This document shows, piece after piece, positions 15,186 to 21,482 of a stretch of 21,482 nt of DNA. Below the pieces are notes generated by a model. It was not told the DNA's origin. It made no database searches and worked only from the letters and a program-made list of their open reading frames with translations. The DNA is from CAYFJO01 sp964343305 (lineage in GTDB: Bacteria; Planctomycetota; Planctomycetia; Pirellulales; Pirellulaceae): positions 1 through 21,482 of the forward strand of contig CAYFJO010000169.1 in NCBI GenBank assembly GCA_964343305.1, written 5' to 3'. Numbering within the stretch: position 1 is the stretch's first letter; each line of letters starts with the position of its first letter. A program made the translations under genes and the position numbers.

Positions 15186-16241
15186 ATGACACGACAGCAA
15201 CGGTTGCTCATGCGGATGGCGATCGCGATCCATGAGCAGCTCCACTCGAAAACTGCACACGACAAATGCGTCGGGCTGCCAACTGCAGCGTGGGAACAAT
15301 GCGAGTCGCGGAATCGCAAATTGCAGAAGGCTACGCAGCGCGGTTGGAACCTGGCCGCCAATCGGCTGATTCAAGACTTGCGTTTGGCTGTCGAGCGACT
15401 TTGCAAAGAGATTGCGGAACTTGACCACAAGCTTCGACCGTCTGGCGGAGAAGGCCGCAAAGCCTCGGTGGCCGACATCTATGCTGACTTGGTCGCGATG
15501 CACGATGAGTTTGAAGATGTCGTCTTCAATCGACGAGACCACACTTTGTCGGTGACGACGGAAGCCATTGAACTGGACGGCGTCTACTTGGGCCCTTTCG
15601 AGATTCGCCTCGACTGGACCGATTTGCTGGAAGGCCATCCGTCCAACTACCGCGTGATTGCAGTCGATCCCAATCCGGCTGCCGCGAACGAAAGCGTCAC
15701 GCATCCGCACGTGCAAGACGAAGCGGTCTGTGAGGGCGACGGACATCAGCCGATCCGCAACGCGATGGAGCAGGGCCGACTGCTCGATTTCTTCATGATC
15801 GTCGCCAACTTGCTACGGACGTACAACTCCGGCAGCCCGTTCGTTTCACTGTCGGATTGGCATGGCGTGGAGTGCGCCGACTGTGGCAGCACGGTATGCG
15901 ACGACGAGCGGTGGACGTGCGAAAAGTGTGAGACGACGGTGTGCGGCGAATGTTACTACAACTGCCCTGGCTGCGACGGCATCTTCTGTAATGAGTGCAT
16001 GACGCGCTGTGAAGGCTGCGATGAGAATCATTGCAGCGGCTGCATGAAGCAGTGCTCAGGTTGCGATGCCGAACTCTGCCAGGGCTGCCTCAATGACAAC
16101 GAAAGGTGTTCTGATTGCCATGACCAAGAACTCGAAGAAGAAGCGAAAGAAATGGAAGGGGACGGAAGCGGTCACAGAGACGACGACGCCGGCGCTCCGC
16201 TTCAGCCCAACGGCCTGGGCCAAGTTGCTGTTCCTGCGTGA
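15186..16241 (+). CDS. E2/UBC-like conjugating domain fused to RING/treble-clef-like cysteine-rich tail
   Basis: ATG 15186 follows GGAGTGA. The 351-residue protein has an N-terminal helical region (1-90), an alpha+beta core (about 95-225) and a Cys-rich tail (230-311). The core shows the E2 order: helix SVADIYADLVAMHDEF, beta meander through YRVIAVDP, then HPH (173-175) and Cys182 nine residues after its first His. Canonical E2s have HPN and Cys at nearly this spacing. A helix LLDFFMIVANLL follows. HPH replaces HPN, as in some bacterial E2 families. The tail has about 20 Cys in C-x2-C steps (230/233, 245/248, 253/256, 260/263, 268/271, 275/278, 283/286, 290/293, 298/301, 308/311), which fits several zinc-binding knuckles. 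The fold assignment is inference from pattern; a pure zinc protein is the alternative. It sits between Ubl and JAB genes. Confidence 0.7.
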   Translation: MTRQQRLLMRMAIAIHEQLHSKTAHDKCVGLPTAAWEQCESRNRKLQKATQRGWNLAANRLIQDLRLAVERLCKEIAELDHKLRPSGGEGRKASVADIYADLVAMHDEFEDVVFNRRDHTLSVTTEAIELDGVYLGPFEIRLDWTDLLEGHPSNYRVIAVDPNPAAANESVTHPHVQDEAVCEGDGHQPIRNAMEQGRLLDFFMIVANLLRTYNSGSPFVSLSDWHGVECADCGSTVCDDERWTCEKCETTVCGECYYNCPGCDGIFCNECMTRCEGCDENHCSGCMKQCSGCDAELCQGCLNDNERCSDCHDQELEEEAKEMEGDGSGHRDDDAGAPLQPNGLGQVAVPA

Positions 16242-16809
16242 TTATGGAGACACGGAAGTCGGCGGTTTCGCCATTGCGGCGAGCGACGATTTGCTGTTCG
16301 TCGAAGACGTTCAACTCGTCAAGCAAGTTTGCTCGTGGGCGCATGTCGCATTCGACGACGAGTCCGTCGCCGATTTCTTTGATCGGCAGGTGGATGCGGC
16401 GCGACGGCCTGAACAGTTCGCCCGCATCTGGGTGCATACGCATCCCGGAGACTGCCCGCGTCCGAGTATGACGGACGAGGAGACGTTCGAGCGCGTTTTC
16501 GGCCGCGCCGACTGGGCTGTGATGTTCATTCTCGCTTGCGAAGGCCAATCGTACGCTCGGCTGCGCTTCAACGTCGGACCATGCGCCGAAGTCGAGATCC
16601 CGGTGGGGGTGGATTATTCGCAGCCGTTCGACGCCTCTGCCCCCGATGTCTGGGAGCAGGAGTATCTGGCTAACATCCACGCCGAACAATCGACGCGCGG
16701 CATGGCCTCGACATTGGAGCCGGTCCTCCCCTCGCCGTTTGACGAGGAACCGACCGACGACTGGTATGAAAGTTGGTTCGACTATGCGGCGGAGGAAGTG
16801 GTACCATGA
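16120..16809 (+). CDS. JAB/JAMM metallopeptidase (Mov34/MPN/PAD-1 type)
   Basis: The start at 16120 gives 229 residues; in-frame ATGs at 16093 and 16066 are alternatives, since no start has a strong Shine-Dalgarno. It overlaps the E2/RING-like gene by 122 bases. The JAMM motif is complete: Glu46 in DTEVGGF, then His106-x-His108-Pro, six residues, Ser116, x2, Asp119 (WVHTHPGDCPRPSMTDE). This is a zinc-dependent isopeptidase/Ubl-processing fold, used to cleave Ubl precursors or remove Ubl from targets. A basic N-terminus and an acidic C-terminus (PFDEEPTDDWYESWFDY) flank the domain. Its stop overlaps the E1-like start (ATGA at 16806), so both are translated together. Confidence 0.88.
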   Translation: MTKNSKKKRKKWKGTEAVTETTTPALRFSPTAWAKLLFLRDYGDTEVGGFAIAASDDLLFVEDVQLVKQVCSWAHVAFDDESVADFFDRQVDAARRPEQFARIWVHTHPGDCPRPSMTDEETFERVFGRADWAVMFILACEGQSYARLRFNVGPCAEVEIPVGVDYSQPFDASAPDVWEQEYLANIHAEQSTRGMASTLEPVLPSPFDEEPTDDWYESWFDYAAEEVVP

Positions 16810-17474
16810 ACGCGACAGAACCAGTACTGCAAGATCGATTCACACGACAGCGGGACCTTGTACCGATCGATCGCCTTGCCGACGTCGCGACCACCGTCAT
16901 CGGCGTCGGTGCCATTGGTCGTCAAGTGGCTTTGCAGCTTGCTGCCGTTGGCGCCCCACGTATTCAGTTGGTCGATTTTGACGCAGTGGATGTGACGAAC
17001 GTCACGACCCAAGGCTACACGGCTAACGATGTAGGCCAGCCGAAAGTGCTTGCAACGGCTGCAGCCATTCGTCGACTGGATGCTTCGATCCACGTTGCGA
17101 CGATTCAGGATCGCTACCGTGCAAAGCTGGAGATTGGTGAAACGGTGTTTTGCTGTGTCGATTCAATCTCTGCGCGGGCTGCTATCTGGCGATCCGTGGC
17201 GAACCGCTGCCAGTTCTGGGTGGACGGGCGGATGTTGGGCGAAACGATTCGTATTCTCGCCGCGAGCGATGCCGACACCTTCGGCCGCTACGCAGACACG
17301 TTGTTTGCCCCGGCAGATGCTCAGACCGGCAGTTGCACGTCGCGTAGCACGATCTACGCCGCCAGTATCGCGGCCGGACTGATGATCCACCAGTTCACCC
17401 GCTGGTTGCGTGGCCTTCCCGTCGATGGCGACACCACGCTCAATCTGCTCGCCGGCGAATGCACGGTCGCCTAG
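16806..17474 (+). CDS. ThiF/E1-like adenylyltransferase
   Basis: ATG 16806 overlaps the JAB stop. The 222-residue product has the E1 fold signature: Rossmann loop GVGAIG (33-38) after VATTVI, acidic pair in QLVDFDAVDVTN (54-65), Gln69 in TTQGY and Lys80 in DVGQPK. VFCCVDSISARAAIW (114-128) fits the following strand and helix. In canonical E1/MoeB the N-x2-RQ motif contacts ATP; here it reads NVTTQ, without Arg. Two Cys-x2-Cys zinc knuckles of MoeB are absent. Cys177 in TGSCTSRST is a candidate active-site cysteine, at the place where PRTRC-type ThiF proteins have a conserved CT/CS. It would adenylate the Ubl C-terminus and pass it to the E2-like cysteine. It is shorter than eukaryotic E1s and lacks a UFD. 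Confidence 0.85.
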   Translation: MNATEPVLQDRFTRQRDLVPIDRLADVATTVIGVGAIGRQVALQLAAVGAPRIQLVDFDAVDVTNVTTQGYTANDVGQPKVLATAAAIRRLDASIHVATIQDRYRAKLEIGETVFCCVDSISARAAIWRSVANRCQFWVDGRMLGETIRILAASDADTFGRYADTLFAPADAQTGSCTSRSTIYAASIAAGLMIHQFTRWLRGLPVDGDTTLNLLAGECTVA

Positions 17475-17566
17475 GTGGATAGCTCGACAACTTATCACAA
17501 CAAAGCCCTGGCAACGCAATGGCTACGAACCAGTGCGCTGTCGGGGTTTCTCATTTGGAGAACAAC

Positions 17567-18403
17567 ATGATCGCAACAATTACCCGTGCTGGTCGTGCGC
17601 GCGATGACAGTTCGGGACTTCTCGATTACGTTTCGCCCACCAGATTGAACACCTGGCTGTCGTGCCCGTTAAAGTTCAAGCTGCGTTACGTGGAAGGCAT
17701 CAAGGAGCCGACGTCGCCGAGCCTGTTTCTCGGCAAGCGCGTCCACGACGGCTTGGAGTTTTTCTATCGCCATCGACAGGATAGCGACCATCTGTCAGCC
17801 ACAGATGTCGCGCAGCATATTTCCGAATCTTGGGACGCAGCCGTCGCTGCTGAAGATATGCAGCTCGCCTCGTTCGACGACGAAGCGGTGCTGAAACGTC
17901 AAACGATCGGATTGGTCGAAGCCTATCTTGATACACGAGATGCCAACGAAGGTTTCCCAATCGCCGTCGAAAGGCCGCTGGAGTGTCCGCTGGTCGATCC
18001 GGAGACCGGGGACGACTTGGGCGTGGCGTTGTTTGGATTCGTCGATCTTGTTCTCGAATCGGAATCCGGGCTGACGATTGTTGATTTCAAGACCGCGGCG
18101 CGATCGAGCCCACCGCTGGAGATTTCGCACGAAGTTCAGTTGTCCTGCTACGCCTACGCATTGCGGCACGTGTTCGGTGCGACCGAGCAAGAACTGCAGA
18201 TCCGCAGCCTCATCAAGACGAAGACCCCGAAGGTTGAAACACACCGTTACCCCGTCCGCGGCGACGCGCACTTTCGGCGACTGTTCGCCGTGATTCGCGC
18301 CTACCTCGATGATCTACAGTCCAATCGGTTCGTGTATCGGCCCGGTTGGACGTGCTCGATGTGCGACTACCGCGAAACCCATTGTCGCCAGTGGCAGGGC
18401 TAA
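17567..18403 (+). CDS. PD-(D/E)XK nuclease of the RecB/Cas4 type with Fe-S-type cysteines
   Basis: The 278-residue product is taken from ATG 17567 (TTGGAG at 17555-17560); an in-frame ATG at 17519 is less well placed. It opens with VSPTRLNTWLSCPLKFKLRY (22-41), then His60 in GKRVHDGLEFF. The metal-binding core is Asp160 in GFVDLVL, Asp173-x-Lys175 in IVDFKTA and Gln191 in EVQLSCYAYA. Cys33 plus Cys263-x2-Cys266-x5-Cys272 match the four-cysteine [4Fe-4S] arrangement of AddB/Cas4-type nucleases. The activity would be Mg-dependent DNA exonuclease or endonuclease cleavage. It follows the Ubl cassette by 92 bases, and such nucleases do occur in defence and recombination loci. Whether it is regulated by the Ubl pathway is unknown. 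Confidence 0.85.
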   Translation: MIATITRAGRARDDSSGLLDYVSPTRLNTWLSCPLKFKLRYVEGIKEPTSPSLFLGKRVHDGLEFFYRHRQDSDHLSATDVAQHISESWDAAVAAEDMQLASFDDEAVLKRQTIGLVEAYLDTRDANEGFPIAVERPLECPLVDPETGDDLGVALFGFVDLVLESESGLTIVDFKTAARSSPPLEISHEVQLSCYAYALRHVFGATEQELQIRSLIKTKTPKVETHRYPVRGDAHFRRLFAVIRAYLDDLQSNRFVYRPGWTCSMCDYRETHCRQWQG

Positions 18404-18437
18404 ATCACCAGAATCTACGAACAACAAGGAGCAAACC

Positions 18438-18986
18438 ATGCCAGGACTAACCGTTACGGAAAAGGAACATTGGAAAGATCGCATCGGCAAACGGATCGAA
18501 AAGAAAATCGAAGCCGTTTCGGCCGAAGACCCGAACCTGCTGGACCGAGTCCATCGCGAAGCCCGCGAGCGGGCGTTAGCTTCGCTTGGTTTATCGGAAA
18601 TGCAGCAGGAACTCGACGGCGTCGAACAGCAGAAGTCGACGTTGGACAAACGCGAACGGCAAATCCAGCGCGCCATGCTCGCCCACGTTCGTGGCGTGCC
18701 TGTCGAGGACATCGACGATTATCACACCTATCGCTACGACCACGAAGTGGACAACGCAGTGAATCGTCGGCAGGCCGTTCACGAGGACGAGCTGCTCGCA
18801 GAGGGCGAAATCGGCCAGCGAATCCTGAAACTCCGCGAGGAGAAAGACAACCTACTCGACACCGTATGGCTCGCCACTTCGCCGAAGCAGATCAAAGAAC
18901 TTTGGTCGAAAGTCGCTGACCTGTTGGGCGACGACCAAACGCAACTTCAGCGTGACGCGCTGGCGATCATTCCCGCCGAAGAGTGA
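18438..18986 (+). CDS. Hypothetical coiled-coil protein, 182 aa
   Basis: ATG 18438 follows AAGGAG (18426-18431). The product is highly charged and helical with predicted coiled coils at about 50-75 (ELDGVEQQKSTLDKRERQIQ) and 110-145 (LREEKDNLL). No signal peptide or membrane span is present. The C-terminal SPKQIKELWSKVADLLG looks like a short amphipathic helix pair. I do not recognise the family. It is the penultimate gene of the array and may be a structural or regulatory partner of the nuclease. Confidence 0.75.
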   Translation: MPGLTVTEKEHWKDRIGKRIEKKIEAVSAEDPNLLDRVHREARERALASLGLSEMQQELDGVEQQKSTLDKRERQIQRAMLAHVRGVPVEDIDDYHTYRYDHEVDNAVNRRQAVHEDELLAEGEIGQRILKLREEKDNLLDTVWLATSPKQIKELWSKVADLLGDDQTQLQRDALAIIPAEE

Positions 18987-19022
18987 TCACCTCGCACTCG
19001 CGCGAACAGAAAAGGGGACCAC

Positions 19023-19154
19023 ATGGAAAGTCTATTTGGACTCGCCGTGCTGGCCGCGATTGCCTGGTGGTGTTACAAATCGGGCAAACGCATCGGCAGC
19101 CGCAAAGGCTACAACGTCGGCCGCTCCCGCGGTCGCCGCCGACGACGGCGCTGA
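19023..19154 (+). CDS. 43-aa membrane-anchored arginine-tailed microprotein
   Basis: ATG 19023 follows AAAGGGG (19011-19017). The frame encodes MESLFGLAVLAAIAWWCYKS, a single hydrophobic segment with Trp-Trp-Cys at its edge, then a positive tail (GKRIGSRKGYN and a run of arginines) to the stop at 19152. The positive-inside rule puts the basic tail in the cytoplasm. It is too short for confident homology. Two aligned clues, the ribosome binding site and the terminator only 26 bases beyond the stop, support it as the last gene of the array. Confidence 0.6.
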   Translation: MESLFGLAVLAAIAWWCYKSGKRIGSRKGYNVGRSRGRRRRRR

Positions 19155-19179
19155 ACATCATTGGCCAGCACGCACGGCA

Positions 19180-19219
19180 GTTGGGCCGCCCTCCGGGGCG
19201 GCCCAACCTGTCACTTTCT
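19180..19219 (+). terminator. Rho-independent terminator ending the gene array
   Basis: GTTGGGCCGCCC (19180-19191) pairs perfectly with GGGCGGCCCAAC (19196-19207) around TCCG, a 12-bp GC-rich stem. CTGTCACTTTCTTTTATC follows, so the T-tract is interrupted but present. Confidence 0.78.
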
Positions 19220-19377
19220 TTTATCTATCAGGAGGCGTTCCGGCATTTCGGACGCCCGGTACACCGGCGTAGTTGCCCAAACGCCTCCAAGACGCTCCGT
19301 CGTCCGACGTAATAACCCGCTGGGCGAAAATACCTTACGCCGAGTTCACGGCAAAGTTGAAATACACTTAGTTGAGT

Positions 19378-19407
19378 CCACGACTAAACTGAATTCAATT
19401 TTCGTGG
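19378..19407. repeat. Inverted repeat CCACGA/TCGTGG enclosing a CTAAACTGA repeat relative
   Basis: CCACGA (19378-19383) and TCGTGG (19402-19407) are perfect complements 18 bases apart. The enclosed CTAAACTGA-N5-ATTTT (19384-19402) has the same word order and spacing as repeat copy A at 1788-1806. It is a candidate recombination or binding site near the right end of the element. Confidence 0.35.
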
Positions 19408-19544
19408 AAACTTCGGCGGCTTATTCAGAATTGGCCGTTCGCAACCCCTTGTGTTGAATTTATCTCGGGTTCGGCCCCGTCCGGTTATTCTATTAATACG
19501 CTAAACGGATGCGTTCGAAGAATTGCCAGATTCGTTTCAATTGC

Positions 19545-19562
19545 GAACTGGCGGGCCAGTTC
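19545..19562 (+). promoter_or_regulatory. Hairpin upstream of the sigma-factor gene
   Basis: GAACTGG (19545-19551) pairs with CCAGTTC (19556-19562) around CGGG, about 85 bases before the start codon. No U-tract. It could be a leader structure or an operator. Confidence 0.3.
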
Positions 19563-19646
19563 CTTCGGGTCAGGAGCGAGTTAGAGGTTTGGAGGTTTGT
19601 TTGGAAAATTTCTGTCCAGATCCTCTACCGGCGGGAGTAATTGGCT

Positions 19647-20201
19647 GTGGATGATCAATCTGCTGAAAAACGAACCGCTTCGAACGACGATGAGCGTTAC
19701 GAGGCTTTTGTGCGACTCCTGGTAGAACATGAGCCTAGCGTGCGTTCGTTTCTGCGCGGATTGTTGCCGACATGGCACGATGTCGAAGAGGTTACGCAGG
19801 AAGCAAGCCTGATTGCGTGGCGGAAATTCGATGATTTTGAAGATGGGACTTCGTTTGGGGGGTGGTTGCTCACGATCGCTCGATTTGAGGCGTTGAAGTA
19901 CCGACGTCGAGTGGCTCGAAGTCCGCTGGTCTTTGCCGATGACGTTTGGGATCTGCTGGCGGAAGAGGCCAGTGAAGAGGAGGTTCAACCGATTCGTCGG
20001 CGACACCTGGAGGATTGCCTGGGAAAACTGGAGCGTTCGAAACGTGAATTACTGTTGAGCGTCCATTCGCCCGGTGTGGTCATGCGACAAGTGGCGCTGC
20101 AATCGGGGAAAAGCGAGCAGGCGTTCTACAAGGTTATTCAACGATTGCGTGCAGTCGTGCTCGCTTGCGTCACAAAGGCACTTGCGGCGGAGAACGCATA
20201 A
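19647..20201 (+). CDS. ECF-type RNA polymerase sigma-70 factor
   Basis: The start is uncertain: GTG 19647 is nine bases from GGGAG (19633-19637); TTG 19641 is in frame but only three bases away. The product of about 184 residues has sigma region 2 (VRLLVEHEPSVRSFLRGLLP then DVEEVTQEASLIAWRKFDDF, with GWLLTIARFEALKYRRR) and region 4 (HLEDCLGKLERSKRELL, then VVMRQVALQSGKSEQAFYKV as the HTH). It directs RNA polymerase to target promoters. Its TAA overlaps the FecR start (TAATG), a standard coupling. Planctomycetes have many such pairs beside sulfatase and related catabolic clusters, matching the sulfatase at the far left, now separated by the element. Confidence 0.9.
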   Translation: MDDQSAEKRTASNDDERYEAFVRLLVEHEPSVRSFLRGLLPTWHDVEEVTQEASLIAWRKFDDFEDGTSFGGWLLTIARFEALKYRRRVARSPLVFADDVWDLLAEEASEEEVQPIRRRHLEDCLGKLERSKRELLLSVHSPGVVMRQVALQSGKSEQAFYKVIQRLRAVVLACVTKALAAENA

Positions 20202-21482
20202 TGTCCCATTCGGATTTAGAGCAACGGATTGGTGCTTGGCTCGATGGTCGTATCGGTGAAGTAGAGTCTGAAACGCTCCAGCAGGAATTACGTGAGTCCG
20301 CCGAGGCGCGTGCAACTTTTAACAGGTTCGCCCAGCTCGATGCAGTCATTCGCGAGGTGGCTGATACCGAAAGTGTCGGGGCGATTTCGCAAGCCAGTGG
20401 ATCGAGCGTTTCGATCACGAAGCCAGCGAAGACTTACTACGTCCGAGCATCACTGGCGATCGCTGCGGGAATCATCGTTGTGTTGACGGCAACCCTGTAC
20501 TATCGGAGCGTGAACAGTGGCCGCAACATCGCCCGGATTACTGGGCTCAGCGGAACGCTGACCTGGATCGGCGACGGTGGTCAGATTGTTCAAGGTGCGG
20601 GCTCACCGCAAGCGTCAACGCGATGGTCGAACGTACTGAGCGAGGGAGCCGAGCTGCCCGGCGGAACGATTGAAGGAATGGCGCCGGACTCATGGTTTGA
20701 GTTGGAGTTCCACGACGGTTCGACAGGCATGATCTCCGGTGATTCGATACTCACCTTTTCCGATCGAGGGCAGAAGGAGTTACGTCTAAAACAGGGTCGA
20801 TTCTCAGCCAGTGTGATGCCTCAACCGGCTGGCAAACCGATGCTGATCCATACGCCGTCGGCCGTTCTCAAGGTGATCGGAACGCAGTTTGATGTTGAAG
20901 CAGGCCCCGAATCGACGGTGCTGTATGTCAGAGAGGGGAAAGTCCAAGCCCGTCGGGTTCATGACGACAGGAAGGTCGACGTATCTGCAAACCATCGCGT
21001 TGTTGTAGCCGCGGATAGCGACATGGTGCCGCGGTTCGTCGCGCCTGAGCGGACGTGGGCCCAAACGCCGGTTTGGGAGAACATCGCAACCACTGGTGAT
21101 CAGGACTCGATTGCTACGCAACAAAACCGCGATTACGACGGAACTCGCAATCTTTTGTTGTCGGAAGATGCCGCAAAGTTGCCAGCGCAAGACACTGGGT
21201 ACACCATCCGCAGCGGCGACGTATTCGAGATCCGCTACGATTGGCTTGACGACACTTGGTGGACGGCCCAGGACCAGGTCGCCATCAGGTTGTTTACGAC
21301 CGACAACGATTTGATCAGCGGCACGCCAACCACTTTCGCGACGCTGCTTTCCGGAACGTTGACCACCGCCGGCACCTACGAAGCCGCGTCGGGCAGTGCA
21401 ACTGCCACGGCAACGGAAGCCAGGAAGAGACTCTTCGTCGCGATCGATACGCAAGACGGTGGGGGTGAACTTGACGGGGTCG
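20201..21482 (+). CDS. FecR-domain membrane protein (anti-sigma/sensor), 3' end off the window
   Basis: ATG 20201 shares one base with the sigma stop. The 427 codons present have no stop. Residues 1-55 are a helical cytoplasmic anti-sigma-like part (DLEQRIGAWLDGRI, then EARATFNRFAQLDAVI). Residues 82-101 form one membrane span (RASLAIAAGIIVVLTATLYY). The periplasmic part holds a FecR-like domain with HDGSTGMISGDSILTFSD, LKQGRFSASV and HTPSAVLKVIGTQFDVEAG. A further beta-rich region after about residue 310 (YTIRSGDVFEIRYDWLDDTW) looks like an extra carbohydrate-binding or adhesive domain common in planctomycete FecR proteins, cut by the window edge. It should hold the sigma factor inactive until an outside signal is sensed. 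Confidence 0.88.
   Translation, partial: MSHSDLEQRIGAWLDGRIGEVESETLQQELRESAEARATFNRFAQLDAVIREVADTESVGAISQASGSSVSITKPAKTYYVRASLAIAAGIIVVLTATLYYRSVNSGRNIARITGLSGTLTWIGDGGQIVQGAGSPQASTRWSNVLSEGAELPGGTIEGMAPDSWFELEFHDGSTGMISGDSILTFSDRGQKELRLKQGRFSASVMPQPAGKPMLIHTPSAVLKVIGTQFDVEAGPESTVLYVREGKVQARRVHDDRKVDVSANHRVVVAADSDMVPRFVAPERTWAQTPVWENIATTGDQDSIATQQNRDYDGTRNLLLSEDAAKLPAQDTGYTIRSGDVFEIRYDWLDDTWWTAQDQVAIRLFTTDNDLISGTPTTFATLLSGTLTTAGTYEAASGSATATATEARKRLFVAIDTQDGGGELDGV

Larger units (their letters stand above)
19220..19646. other. Gene-free stretch of about 430 bases, probable right boundary of the element
   Basis: No convincing gene. It is visibly more AT-rich than the array. It holds the weak direct-repeat relative (19384-19402) and an inverted repeat around it, a hairpin (19545-19562) and presumably the promoter of the sigma factor. 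I found no long exact repeat shared with 404-628, so the attachment core is not resolved. Confidence 0.6.

Overview
The window looks like a GC-rich planctomycete chromosome (Planctomycetota, Pirellula/Rhodopirellula-like). The grounds are a secreted sulfatase at the left edge, an ECF-type sigma factor followed by a membrane-anchored FecR protein at the right edge, and between them several small protein families I associate mainly with planctomycetes. Assignments come from reading translations and motifs only; no database search was run.

Layout. (1) 1-403, minus strand: N-terminal part of a sulfatase, running off the left edge. (2) About 404-19200: a probable integrated mobile element. It starts with a tyrosine integrase (629-1777), followed by a control region: two unrecognised proteins sharing a C-terminal domain (2183-2836, 3521-4999), a minus-strand excisionase-like HTH protein (3003-3308), a DUF3102-like protein (5249-5824) and a large serine recombinase (6089-8188). 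Three copies of a 26-bp operator-like sequence (3400-3425, 5158-5183, 5940-5965) lie upstream of the HTH gene, the DUF3102-like gene and the serine recombinase. (3) 8298-19154: a long plus-strand array of about 18 mostly small genes, many with ATGA overlaps. Its first part encodes membrane/lipoprotein coiled-coil proteins, a DUF1257 (Ycf35-like)/DUF2997 pair, a TOPRIM protein and a Ycf46-like AAA ATPase. Its middle has small conserved hypotheticals, one of them frameshifted. Its last part is a ubiquitin-like conjugation cassette: a Ubl (14884-15108), a protein with an E2/UBC-like core and a cysteine-rich RING/treble-clef-like tail (15186-16241), a JAB/JAMM peptidase (16120-16809) and a ThiF/E1-like adenylyltransferase (16806-17474). 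A PD-(D/E)XK nuclease with Fe-S-type cysteines and two small proteins follow. (4) 19180-19646: terminator and a gene-free stretch. (5) 19647-21482: sigma factor and FecR, chromosomal flank.

How it may work (inference): the two recombinases and the HTH factor would handle integration, excision and switching, with the shared operator coupling them. The payload would combine AAA/TOPRIM/nuclease nucleic-acid functions with an E1-E2-(E3)-Ubl-JAB protein-modification pathway. That would suit a defence or host-takeover role, but the sequence does not show which.

Most notable: the compact Ubl cassette with a single-chain E2+RING-like protein and a Ubl ending in EGANS; the three-copy 26-bp operator; and the domain shared by the two unrecognised proteins of the control region.
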